DNA of 8,082 bases, taken from positions 1 through 8,082 of the forward strand of contig PXEK01000230.1 of NCBI GenBank assembly GCA_003564735.1. The letters run 5' to 3'. Under the pieces are notes generated by a model. The model ran no database searches and was not told the origin of the DNA. It saw nothing but the letters and a program-made list of their open reading frames with translations. This DNA is from Cryomorphaceae bacterium (GTDB lineage Bacteria > Bacteroidota > Bacteroidia > Flavobacteriales_G > Salibacteraceae). The position numbers and the translations under genes were made by a program. This document shows, piece by piece, positions 1-6,345 of this stretch (position 1 is its first letter; the number at the start of each line of letters is the position of its first letter).

Positions 1-880
1 ATTGTGCAAGTTTGTAATTGAAGGTGATAAAACCCGCAAAATAAACGTCATTATTTCCGGGGTTGCCCCGCTGCCCTCTTCCGCTACCTCTATTGTCTCT
101 CAATCTGCGGTCAGAGAGTTCCGCGGCCGCGTCCCCCCTTTCTTGTCGAATAATACTCAAGTCGTAATATTGCGTACTCACGTCATCTAGGTAGTCAGTG
201 GTGGTAAATCGTATTGATGTCTCGAAGCCGACGCTCGTCTGCCTATTGATAATGTACTTAAAGCCAATTCCCATGGGTATGGCTAAGGCTATTGAACCAT
301 AAGGATCCGGCGCGCCGGGTAACCCTTGTCCTTCAGTCGATAAGTCTCTAAGTGAGTAGCTCTCTCCTTGGAAGGTGGCTTTGGGGTTGTAGTAGAAGGG
401 GGCTATTCCTCCAAACAGGTAGAGGGAGTAATCGAACCGAAACGGACCGTTGTAACGGTATCCGGCAAAATTGTAAATACCTTCGGGCTCCTCAACTAAA
501 TAGTACTCAAACTGAAGTTTTAATTCATAAATGTTTGATCGAAAATTGAGGTTTCTTTCTCTTCGTCCTTCATTTCCGGAGTTGGCGTCGTCTCCCCCAA
601 CACGCATGTATGAAAATGTACTTTTAAAGGCAGTCTTATCGCCAACTCTCAATCTATAACCTACTTGAGCTGCGGGTCGAGTCATATTTAAGTCTAAATC
701 GCGAATGTATCCGCCGTCGCCTGAGCCTCCCCCTAAATCTGTAAGGCAGTTGGCATAGCCCGCGCCAACACTTATTTCGTGTTTGGTTTTATGCCAAGGC
801 TTTCTTTGGCCTTGAGATTTAGCACAATACATTGCCAGTATTGTGCCGAGTAAGAGGTGTAATAGTCGGGTAATTGTCAC
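1..880 (-). CDS. porG: PorG-like (DUF6089) outer-membrane protein, 3' end cut by window edge
   Basis: I translated this frame by hand: 293 codons are open from a GTG at 880 to the left edge. The product looks like the DUF6089/PorG family, outer-membrane barrel proteins linked to the type IX secretion system of Bacteroidota. Residues 1-24 form a signal peptide (hydrophobic LLHLLLGTILAMYCA, then KSQGQ). Family-like stretches follow: HEISVGAGYANCLTDL near 34-49, YLFGGIAPFYYNP near 154-166, LSTEGQG near 180-186, and TDYLDDVST at 228-236, which I regard as the signature. A polar Arg/Gly-rich stretch (about 247-276) precedes the strand YFAGFITFNYKLA, so few residues are probably missing. No ATG or TTG lies between the GTG and an upstream in-frame TAA. 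An internal ATG at 832 would destroy the signal peptide. The gene follows NAD kinase by 64 bases but has its own promoter-like box. The family call is firm; the exact PorG role is inferred. Confidence 0.85.
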   Translation of the reverse strand, partial: MTITRLLHLLLGTILAMYCAKSQGQRKPWHKTKHEISVGAGYANCLTDLGGGSGDGGYIRDLDLNMTRPAAQVGYRLRVGDKTAFKSTFSYMRVGGDDANSGNEGRRERNLNFRSNIYELKLQFEYYLVEEPEGIYNFAGYRYNGPFRFDYSLYLFGGIAPFYYNPKATFQGESYSLRDLSTEGQGLPGAPDPYGSIALAIPMGIGFKYIINRQTSVGFETSIRFTTTDYLDDVSTQYYDLSIIRQERGDAAAELSDRRLRDNRGSGRGQRGNPGNNDVYFAGFITFNYKLAQ

Positions 881-899
881 AATAAGGTTTAAGGTGACG

Positions 900-907
900 C
901 AAATTTA
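900..907 (-). promoter_or_regulatory. Putative Bacteroidota -7 box for the PorG-like gene
   Basis: The minus strand reads TAAATTTG, a perfect match to the TAnnTTTG -7 consensus of the Bacteroidota primary sigma factor. Transcription would begin near 896, about 16 bases before the GTG at 880. A TTTG lies 14 bases upstream of the box, closer than the usual spacing, so the -33 element is doubtful. The box suggests that the PorG-like gene can be transcribed apart from NAD kinase. Confidence 0.45.
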
Positions 908-912
908 TAAAA

Positions 913-934
913 TTTCAACAACAAAGTGTTGAAA
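913..934 (-). repeat. Inverted repeat (8-bp stem, 6-base loop) just after NAD kinase
   Basis: TTTCAACA (913-920) and TGTTGAAA (927-934) are perfect inverted repeats separated by six bases. On the minus strand the hairpin starts 10 bases after the NAD kinase TAA and is followed by the AT-rich ATTTTATAAATTT. It could be a weak terminator or a 3'-end-stabilising hairpin for the NAD kinase mRNA. The stem is AT-rich and lacks a pure U-tract, so termination is uncertain. It also overlaps where a -33 element for the next gene would be. Confidence 0.45.
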
Positions 935-944
935 ACATCGAGAT

Positions 945-1841
945 TTAGTTTCGTTGGTCAAGCCCCCAGTTGAGTTTGTTGCGAAGGGTTTTCAAGTGGC
1001 TGTGGCTATTTAAGTTGATGAACTCGAGACTTTTGGGGTGTCTTTTTACTTTGAAAGTAGTATGCAAGTTGTGCGTAACGATATTTGAATCCAAACTTAC
1101 TATGCAATTACTCCCTCTTCCTTCAACGGTTAATTCAATTTCACTGTCATCGGGTATTACAAGAGGTCTCACGTTGAGGTTGTGCGGCGCTACCGGCGTG
1201 ATGATGAAGTTGTTTGATCCGGGCATGATAATGGGGCCACCGCAACTCATGGAGTATGCGGTAGAACCTGTGGGAGTAGAAATAATAAGACCGTCGGCCC
1301 AGTAAGCGTTTAAAAACTCACCGTTTAATTTGGTTTTCACGGTAATCATGGAAGAGGAGTCATTTTTGTGCACCGTAAATTCGTTTAGTGCAAAATTTTG
1401 AGCTCCAAAAAGTTGAGGGTTACTTTGCAATTGGAGTAGTGCCCGATTTTCAATCGTAAATTTGTTGTTTAGTAGGTCTGTCAATGATTGTTGCATTTCA
1501 CCTTTTGAAATACGCGCCAAGTAGCCCAATCGCCCGGTATTGAATCCTAAAATGGGAATACTGAGGTTTACGGCGTGTTTGGCGGCATTTAAAAAAGTAC
1601 CGTCACCGCCTATACTTATGATGAGTTGTATTTTACCGGCTATCTCAGTTTCACTTTCATAGGGATTTACAGTATTTTGATTCATGGAGCCTTTTAAAGA
1701 ATCGTGCATTTTTGACTGCATGAAAATCAATATGTTGTAATCTTTTAATGTATTAAGCAAAGAGCAGATTAACCCTTTGTTTTGAGGTTCTACTTTAGCG
1801 CCAAAAAGCGCAACAGATTTTATATCTTTTAATGAATTCAC
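945..1841 (-). CDS. nadK: NAD kinase
   Basis: This cytoplasmic enzyme phosphorylates NAD to NADP using ATP or polyphosphate. At 298 residues it has the usual family length. Visible motifs are GGDGT at 78-82 with the catalytic Asp80, the NTGRLGYL segment at 101-108, the LNE pair at 152-154, and ADGLIISTPTGSTAY at 182-196, which is the NAD-binding and dimer signature. After these come a Gly-rich CGGPI and the PHNLNVRPLVI segment near 219-229. The start is GTG at 1841. The frame upstream reaches a TGA without any ATG, GTG or TTG, and the next Met (41) would remove the first strand of the fold. There is no Shine-Dalgarno sequence. A -7 box ends only four bases before the GTG, so the mRNA may be leaderless. 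The upstream Omp85 gene ends 163 bases away and the PorG-like gene follows. Confidence 0.96.
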   Translation of the reverse strand: MNSLKDIKSVALFGAKVEPQNKGLICSLLNTLKDYNILIFMQSKMHDSLKGSMNQNTVNPYESETEIAGKIQLIISIGGDGTFLNAAKHAVNLSIPILGFNTGRLGYLARISKGEMQQSLTDLLNNKFTIENRALLQLQSNPQLFGAQNFALNEFTVHKNDSSSMITVKTKLNGEFLNAYWADGLIISTPTGSTAYSMSCGGPIIMPGSNNFIITPVAPHNLNVRPLVIPDDSEIELTVEGRGSNCIVSLDSNIVTHNLHTTFKVKRHPKSLEFINLNSHSHLKTLRNKLNWGLDQRN

Positions 1842-1845
1842 GAAG

Positions 1846-1853
1846 CAAAAGTA
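1846..1853 (-). promoter_or_regulatory. Putative -7 box abutting the NAD kinase start
   Basis: The minus strand reads TACTTTTG, a perfect TAnnTTTG match, and then only CTTC before the GTG start codon. If the box is used, transcription should begin at or within about two bases of the GTG, giving a leaderless message. Upstream, a TTTCGG about 13 bases before the box is only a partial -33 match. The hairpin at 1860-1873 lies in the spacer. Confidence 0.45.
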
Positions 1854-1859
1854 TATGAA

Positions 1860-1873
1860 TTCGGTATGCCGAA
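1860..1873. repeat. Short perfect inverted repeat in the NAD kinase promoter spacer
   Basis: TTCGG, a TATG spacer and CCGAA form a 5-bp perfect stem. It lies 6 bases upstream of the -7 box of NAD kinase, between the -33 and -7 regions, where a repressor site could sit. At this length a chance match is quite possible. Confidence 0.3.
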
Positions 1874-1882
1874 AGGCTTGTA

Positions 1883-1935
1883 TTCATTTAATTTCATTCT
1901 GTTTTATGGTCAGAACCGAACAGAGATTAAATGAA
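1883..1935. repeat. Nested inverted repeats between the Omp85 gene and NAD kinase
   Basis: An outer perfect 10-bp inverted repeat (TTCATTTAAT at 1883-1892 with ATTAAATGAA at 1926-1935) encloses an inner 5-bp one (TTCTG at 1897-1901 with CAGAA at 1911-1915, nine-base loop). The structure lies 70-122 bases past the Omp85 stop codon and upstream of the NAD kinase promoter. It may terminate or process the CBS-Omp85 transcript. No T-run follows on the minus strand, so a standard intrinsic terminator is not shown. Confidence 0.4.
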
Positions 1936-2004
1936 ATTATACAATTGGGGATTGCGATTACTTGCCGTTTTTTTCTGAGGTAAATTTAATTGTGTCGCAG
2001 AAGA

Positions 2005-3414
2005 CTATATGGGTTTCACGAAATGGAAATATATTCCGCGGTCTCCGTTTGACGTTAATGAATATTCCATCCTCAAAATCAGGTCATAGTACGTAACAAA
2101 ATCCAAGCCGGCGCCATAACCCACCAACCACTCATTGGAGAGGGGGTTCTGATTATAAAACAGTGCGTCACGTGCATAGCCGGCATCGGTAAACAGGTTG
2201 AAGTAGACGGCGTAAAAGGCGGTTTTAAAAGCTTCGCCGGGCATGAAATTAAGTTTTTTGGTGCGGGGTTCTACCAAGGTTATTTTTAGATTATTACGTG
2301 AAATAGCGTAGCTTTGAGCGTCCATAACGTATAGTTCGTAACCTCTCACAAAGTCGCCGTAACCCAATCCGCGTTGATGAAAATAAGGAGGATCGTTTAA
2401 CAGGTTCAGTTTGCCGTACAAACCGTTAGATAAGCGCAGTCTTTTAGCGATTTTTAGGTGATGATGCACTTGACTGTAGGCCTCCAAAAGGTCAGGGGCA
2501 TCGGGAAGTAATCCCAGACCCGTTTTTTGAAGCCTAAACAAAAACATTCGGCCGCTGAGGGGGTAGATGATAAAGTCGCGCGTGTCATGCTTGATTTGAT
2601 AAGTAAGAGTGAAAAAACGAGATTGATTTTGGTTTTTGTGTAAGTAATTGAATGGTTGACTTTCTTGTACTATACTATCGCTCACCGAAATGTTGTTAAA
2701 CGATACGCCCAATTCGTGAAAAGTGTATAAGTTTCTGCGATAGGTGAGGGCAACCTCTGTAAAGTAATTTTCCCGTTGCGCATCATCGGCTCTGAAAAAA
2801 AGCCTGCGGTTTTCCTCGCTGCCAAAGTTAACTTCTTTATTCATGGCATAACCGCCGCCCAGTTTGATACCGAATCTTTTTTTACGATCGATAAACGGTT
2901 TTTTGTAATAGGCGGCCAAAGTGCGCTCAAAACCGGTTTCGGCTTTGATTTGTAGAATTTCGTTTCTGCCTCGAAAGTTATTGAGCCATAAATCTAATCC
3001 GTATGTTAGTCGCCTAAAGTCTCTATCTTCAAACCACCTATTGAAGTTCCTGTCGGCATTTTCAATCATAGGATACGGCCAAATGTACCACCGCTCCTTC
3101 AGATAAATGTCAAATTCTACTTTTTTACTGTCAAAAGTGGGGACAATGTTTACAAAGTTAAAGAGTAGTGTGTTACTGAGGTTGAATTCGGTTCGGTTGA
3201 TTTTTCGAATTAAGTCATTTAACAATAAAGTGTCACCCGGCGCAAAGGTAAGTTCGCGAAGGATGATGAATTCTTTTGTGACTTCATTGCCGTGCACGCG
3301 TATATCATGAACAATATAGTATGGCACTTCGGGAACCGATTGGGCGCGAACATTTAGGCCTGTAGTGATGATGATACATAGGGCCGCTATTAAAATACCG
3401 CGCCTTGTAAGCAT
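2005..3414 (-). CDS. Single-POTRA Omp85/BamA-TamA family outer-membrane protein
   Basis: This is a predicted outer-membrane barrel of the Omp85 superfamily, which inserts or translocates proteins across the outer membrane. Residues 1-25 are a signal peptide ending RAQ. One POTRA-like domain spans about 33-106 (VHDIRVHGNEVTKEFIILRE, then an FNLSNTLLFNFVNI helix-strand). The barrel takes up the rest: DTRDFIIYPLSGRMF at 277-291, the conserved lid-loop motif VRGY at 356-359, FTDAGYA at 408-414 and GYGAGLDF at 432-439. At 469 residues it is far shorter than BamA, which has five POTRA domains, so it is an accessory member and not the main assembly factor. The ATG at 3414 lies three bases after the CBS gene stop, so the two are almost certainly co-transcribed. 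The gene is otherwise unnamed. Substrate unknown; a role in lipid or surface-protein export is only a guess. Confidence 0.88.
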   Translation of the reverse strand: MLTRRGILIAALCIIITTGLNVRAQSVPEVPYYIVHDIRVHGNEVTKEFIILRELTFAPGDTLLLNDLIRKINRTEFNLSNTLLFNFVNIVPTFDSKKVEFDIYLKERWYIWPYPMIENADRNFNRWFEDRDFRRLTYGLDLWLNNFRGRNEILQIKAETGFERTLAAYYKKPFIDRKKRFGIKLGGGYAMNKEVNFGSEENRRLFFRADDAQRENYFTEVALTYRRNLYTFHELGVSFNNISVSDSIVQESQPFNYLHKNQNQSRFFTLTYQIKHDTRDFIIYPLSGRMFLFRLQKTGLGLLPDAPDLLEAYSQVHHHLKIAKRLRLSNGLYGKLNLLNDPPYFHQRGLGYGDFVRGYELYVMDAQSYAISRNNLKITLVEPRTKKLNFMPGEAFKTAFYAVYFNLFTDAGYARDALFYNQNPLSNEWLVGYGAGLDFVTYYDLILRMEYSLTSNGDRGIYFHFVKPI

Positions 3415-3417
3415 CCA

Positions 3418-4083
3418 TTATTGGTTTAAGTAGTTGAGTAAATTGTCGTATCTGTCTTGAAGAGAATCTGTTGTTCCATTTTCGAAATATGATGCAGATA
3501 TGTCGTACTCGTAGCGCTGAAAGGTTTGAATAATTCCCGACAAATCGGTTTTATTGATTTTTAGGGTGACGTAGATTTTTTTGGAATCGGGTACATTACG
3601 AATGTAACTGCCCAATATTCGCGCGTCATTGCTTTCCACAAGTCTCGAAATTTCAGCCAAAGAATAATCGAAACTATTCATCTCAAGTTCTAAAACCCCT
3701 CCAATATCTCCAATTAGTGCGGTGTCGCCAATTACCTTCATGAGTACGTCAGCGGTAATGGTACCCAAAAGTCTTTTTTTAGGAGTTAACACGGCTATGC
3801 AACTGCAATTTGATGAGGTCATGAGTGAAATGACTTTAAAAACGTGGTCGTTTTCCTCAACGTACAGCGGCGCGAGGAGTCTCTTCAATTGTGAAAAGGG
3901 CGTATCGGGGCGTTCAACGTCATAAGCATCATTTTCGCTAATCATGCCCTGAAACATGTCATTTTCATCACAAACGGGTAGGTGGGTCACTTTATATTCA
4001 TCGAATAAGTCAAAAGTGACATCACAGGTGTCGTTAATGTTGAGCGGTGTTATGTCTTGAGAAATGAGTTCTAAGGCAATCAT
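3418..4083 (-). CDS. CBS-pair protein with C-terminal ACT-like domain
   Basis: A cytoplasmic protein of 221 residues with no signal peptide or membrane segment. Two CBS motifs are visible, about 1-57 (DEYKVTHLPVCDENDMFQGMIS, with an alternating strand-helix pattern) and about 65-120 (CIAVLTPKKRLLGTITADVLMKV). CBS pairs usually bind AMP, ATP, SAM or related adenosyl ligands. The third part, about 128-200 (GGVLELEMNSFDYSLAEISRLVE, then KIYVTLKINKTDLSGIIQTFQRYEY), has the strand-helix-strand pattern of an ACT-like domain, as in AcuB-type proteins. No enzymatic residues can be named, so a sensor or regulatory role is inferred. It is divergent from pdxJ across 119 bases and heads the transcript that continues into the Omp85 gene. 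The ATG at 4083 is the first usable start in this frame. An ATG at 4094 is in another frame and stops at once. No clear TAnnTTTG box was found for it. Confidence 0.87.
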   Translation of the reverse strand: MIALELISQDITPLNINDTCDVTFDLFDEYKVTHLPVCDENDMFQGMISENDAYDVERPDTPFSQLKRLLAPLYVEENDHVFKVISLMTSSNCSCIAVLTPKKRLLGTITADVLMKVIGDTALIGDIGGVLELEMNSFDYSLAEISRLVESNDARILGSYIRNVPDSKKIYVTLKINKTDLSGIIQTFQRYEYDISASYFENGTTDSLQDRYDNLLNYLNQ

Positions 4084-4156
4084 AGAATGAGCATTTTTTG
4101 TAGCGTAATTACAGAGTATAGCGAAATCTGTATAAACTTCGAGCAGTAAATTCTGT

Positions 4157-4164
4157 TACTTTTG
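4157..4164 (+). promoter_or_regulatory. Putative -7 box of the pdxJ operon
   Basis: TACTTTTG matches the Bacteroidota TAnnTTTG consensus exactly and sits in the 119-base divergent gap between the CBS gene and pdxJ. Transcription would start near 4168, giving a leader of about 35 bases before the ATG at 4203. The expected -33 region (about 4133-4140) has only a weak TTCG. The pdxJ leader contains AGGA nine bases before the ATG, a faint Shine-Dalgarno-like sequence. Confidence 0.55.
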
Positions 4165-4202
4165 CCGCACGAAATTTATTTCTGTCGCCAAAAGTAGGAT
4201 TT

Positions 4203-4928
4203 ATGACTAAATTAAGCGTGAATATTAATAAGATTGCTACAATTCGGAATGCGAGAGGTGGTTCAATTCCTGATGTGTCAAAAGCAGCTGTGAATTGTGA
4301 AAGCTATGGGGCTCAAGGAATTACGGTTCATCCCAGGCCCGACGAACGACATATCAGGTATGCCGACGTTCGGGAGATAGCCCCGCTTTTGAGCACGGAA
4401 TTCAATATTGAAGGTTACCCGGGTGAGGACTTCTTGAGCCTGATTGAAGAGGTGAAGCCCCAACAAGTTACGCTTGTGCCCGATCCACCTGATGTGCTTA
4501 CGAGCAATGCGGGATGGGATACGTTGAAAAATGCTTCTTTTTTGAATGATGTAGTACAGCGCATTAAATCATACGGTTGTAGAGTGAGTTTATTCATGGA
4601 AACTGATGCGAAAATGATTGAAGCTGCCGCAAAAACCGGAACGGATAGGGTCGAGCTCTACACTGAAAGTTATGCGGTAAACTATAATTCTTCACGACAA
4701 ACAGCCGTAAAACCTTTTGCCGATGCGGCCTTGGTGGCGCGGGACTGTCAATTGGGACTTAACGCAGGGCATGATTTAAACCTTGATAACTTAGCCTACT
4801 TTGTGGCTAATGTGCCGGGTTTACTGGAGGTTTCTATAGGTCATGCGCTCATTAGTGACTCATTGTATTACGGTTTGGAGAATACCATTCAAATGTACTT
4901 GAGAGAAATTGAAAAATCTACAAAATGA
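4203..4928 (+). CDS. pdxJ: Pyridoxine 5'-phosphate synthase
   Basis: PdxJ condenses 1-deoxyxylulose 5-phosphate with 3-amino-2-oxopropyl phosphate to make pyridoxine 5'-phosphate, the ring-closing step of DXP-dependent vitamin B6 synthesis. The 241-residue TIM barrel shows [15 protein letters not shown] near 6-20, [13 protein letters not shown] at 39-51 with the conserved His43, FNIEG at 67-71 with Glu70 (equivalent to the catalytic Glu72 of E. coli), VELYTESYA near 150-158 with Glu151, NAGHDL at 187-192 with His190, and the phosphate-binding VSIGHALIS at 210-218. The E. coli DH pair after the first Asn is replaced by NK, which I recall as normal for Bacteroidota PdxJ. It starts the plus-strand operon. 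Its TGA overlaps the ATG of the hydrolase gene (ATGA), implying translational coupling. The other B6 genes are not in the window. Confidence 0.96.
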   Translation: MTKLSVNINKIATIRNARGGSIPDVSKAAVNCESYGAQGITVHPRPDERHIRYADVREIAPLLSTEFNIEGYPGEDFLSLIEEVKPQQVTLVPDPPDVLTSNAGWDTLKNASFLNDVVQRIKSYGCRVSLFMETDAKMIEAAAKTGTDRVELYTESYAVNYNSSRQTAVKPFADAALVARDCQLGLNAGHDLNLDNLAYFVANVPGLLEVSIGHALISDSLYYGLENTIQMYLREIEKSTK

Positions 4929-5686
4929 AACTCAACTATAAAGAGTACGGCAAAGGTGAACCCTTAATCGTTATACATGGACTTTTAGGTATGCTCGATA
5001 ACTGGAGTTCGCACGCGCGTAAATGGAGTGAGCATTACAGAGTCATCACCATTGATGCCAGAAATCACGGCAGATCCGGCCACGATGAGCTTATGGATTA
5101 TGAAGTGATGAAGGAAGACTTAAAGGAGTTGTTGGATTCTTTGGATATTAACGACGCTTTTTTATTAGGTCATTCCATGGGAGGCAAAATTGTGATGAAA
5201 TTCGCTCAAAACTACGCTTACCGTGTGAAAAATCTGATCGTTGCCGATATTTCTCCTTGCAGCTACCCCGTTAGGCATGACCTTATACTTGAAGCGCTAA
5301 ACTCTGTGCCGCTTGACCGATTGGAAAAAAGAATTGATGCTGATGATTATTTGGCAAAGTATATCCCCGAAGCAGGTATCAGGCAATTTTTGATGAAGAG
5401 TTTATACCGCAAAAAAGAGGGTAGTTTTGGATGGAGATTTAACTTGCCTGTGATTACCGAAAATATAGATAAAATGGGAGACGCCATTTTAGATGCACGA
5501 TTCCCCGGTAAAACGCTTTTTATTCGAGGTACTCAATCTAATTACATTAAGGAGGAACACAAGGGCGAAATTGATTTAGTTTTCCCCGATAATGAGATTG
5601 TTGATATTAAGGATGCCGGCCATTGGTTACACGCCGAAAAGCCTGAGGAGTTCGGGAAAATTGTAATGGACTTTTTAAAATCATAA
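4925..5686 (+). CDS. YbfF-like alpha/beta hydrolase (putative esterase)
   Basis: This 253-residue cytoplasmic protein has the alpha/beta hydrolase fold and most resembles the YbfF group of small acyl-CoA or ester hydrolases. The oxyanion-loop motif HGLLG is at 18-22 with DNW after it. DARNHGRS is at 44-51. The nucleophile elbow GHSMGG places Ser84. VADISP at 106-111 supplies Asp108, the acid I recall for this group. GHWLHAEKP places His233. The position after strand 7, where many hydrolases have Asp, reads GTQSNYI here, as expected for the YbfF type. The ATG overlaps the pdxJ stop by four bases, and the acetyltransferase gene follows after nine bases. The substrate is unknown. Its fixed place behind pdxJ, which I recall from related genomes, may mean a housekeeping role, but a link to B6 is not shown by the sequence. 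Confidence 0.9.
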   Translation: MKLNYKEYGKGEPLIVIHGLLGMLDNWSSHARKWSEHYRVITIDARNHGRSGHDELMDYEVMKEDLKELLDSLDINDAFLLGHSMGGKIVMKFAQNYAYRVKNLIVADISPCSYPVRHDLILEALNSVPLDRLEKRIDADDYLAKYIPEAGIRQFLMKSLYRKKEGSFGWRFNLPVITENIDKMGDAILDARFPGKTLFIRGTQSNYIKEEHKGEIDLVFPDNEIVDIKDAGHWLHAEKPEEFGKIVMDFLKS

Positions 5687-5695
5687 AATACGACA

Positions 5696-6274
5696 ATGAG
5701 CAGTAAACACTATTTTTCACATGAAACCGCCGTTATTGACGAGGGGTGTACTATCGGCGAAAACACTAAAATTTGGCATTTTACGCACATTATGAAGGGG
5801 GCTGTGCTGGGGAAAGGGTGTAATTTAGGACAAAACGTCGTGGTTTCGCCTGATGTTACCTTGGGTGATAATGTTAAGGTTCAAAATAATGTGAGTATTT
5901 ACACGGGGGTGATTTGTGAAGATGATGTTTTCTTAGGCCCCAGCTGTGTATTTACCAATGTAACCAACCCGAGAAGCGGAGTAAACCGTCGCGGACAATA
6001 CGAAAAAACCACGGTTAAAAAAGGTGCTTCCATTGGCGCAAACGCGACTATTGTTTGCGGCAGGGACATAGGTAAGTACGCATTTATAGGGGCGGGGGCC
6101 GTAGTGACGAAAACCGTTCCTGATTATGCTTTGGTTGTGGGAAATCCCGCTCAACAAATAGGCTGGATGAGTGAATACGGTCACAGACTCGAGTTTGGTG
6201 ACAATGATATCGCCGTTTGTCCTGAAAGTAAGGAAGAATACGTTTTGAAGAATGGTGTGGTCACTAAAAAGTAA
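5696..6274 (+). CDS. Left-handed beta-helix N-acetyltransferase, WbpD/WlbB type
   Basis: The protein has 192 residues, the length of WbpD/WlbB, which acetylate the 3-amino group of UDP-2-acetamido-3-amino-2,3-dideoxyglucuronate during O-antigen or surface-glycan synthesis. Hexapeptide repeats run from about 11 to 155 (IDEGCTIGENTKIWHF, VLGKGCNLGQNV, VTLGDNVKVQNNVS, then CGRDIGKYAFIGAGAVV). The family-specific block GPSCVFTNVTNPRSGVNRRG at 81-100 and the closing segment VGNPAQQIGWMSEYG at 148-162 fit this group closely. The C-terminal DIAVCPESKEEYVL tail also matches. The gene is last in the pdxJ operon, nine bases after the hydrolase. The partner dehydrogenase, aminotransferase and epimerase are absent here, so the exact amino-sugar acceptor is uncertain and could be another UDP-3- or UDP-4-amino sugar. 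There is no Shine-Dalgarno sequence, only an A-rich stretch before the ATG. Confidence 0.88.
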   Translation: MSSKHYFSHETAVIDEGCTIGENTKIWHFTHIMKGAVLGKGCNLGQNVVVSPDVTLGDNVKVQNNVSIYTGVICEDDVFLGPSCVFTNVTNPRSGVNRRGQYEKTTVKKGASIGANATIVCGRDIGKYAFIGAGAVVTKTVPDYALVVGNPAQQIGWMSEYGHRLEFGDNDIAVCPESKEEYVLKNGVVTKK

Positions 6275-6290
6275 TCTCCCGATACTTGCC

Positions 6291-6302
6291 GCAACGCGTT
6301 GC
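6291..6302. repeat. 12-bp perfect palindrome in the convergent gap
   Basis: GCAACGCGTTGC is a perfect palindrome 17 bases after the stop codon of the acetyltransferase gene. As RNA it could form only a short stem. As DNA it could be a protein site or chance. It adjoins the longer inverted repeat at 6310-6345. Confidence 0.35.
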
Positions 6303-6309
6303 CGTTGAG

Positions 6310-6345
6310 CCGAGGAATGACTTAAATAGTATTTATAGTCCTCGG
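6310..6345. terminator. Putative bidirectional hairpin between convergent genes
   Basis: CCGAGGA (6310-6316) pairs with TCCTCGG (6339-6345). Inside it TAAATA (6323-6328) and TATTTA (6330-6335) form a second dyad, and GACT (6319-6322) can pair with AGTC (6337-6340) as an alternative. The structure spans the end of the small barrel gene, including its TAA at 6333-6335, and lies 36 bases after the acetyltransferase stop. Its position suggests terminating or separating the two convergent transcripts. No T-run follows on either strand, so classical intrinsic termination is unproven. Confidence 0.45.

Noticed and set aside
123..316. Rare-cutter sites resembling cloning linkers: a NotI-like GCGGCCGC (123-130) and adjoining BamHI/AscI-like sites (303-316)
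   Set aside because: All lie inside a continuous, family-typical PorG-like reading frame, so they are natural codons and not vector sequence.
970..1305. Plus-strand open frame opposite NAD kinase
   Set aside because: It is fully antisense to a gene with all NAD kinase motifs and has no independent support.
1968..1974. Run of seven T on the plus strand, considered as a terminator tail
   Set aside because: The flanking genes are read from the minus strand, where the run is A, and no GC-rich stem precedes it.
2005..3414. Naming the Omp85 protein BamA or TamA
   Set aside because: It has a single POTRA domain and 469 residues; BamA has five POTRA domains and the canonical copy is expected elsewhere.
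4084..4202. A promoter for the CBS gene in the divergent gap
   Set aside because: The best minus-strand candidates match TAnnTTTG at too few positions to list as a feature.
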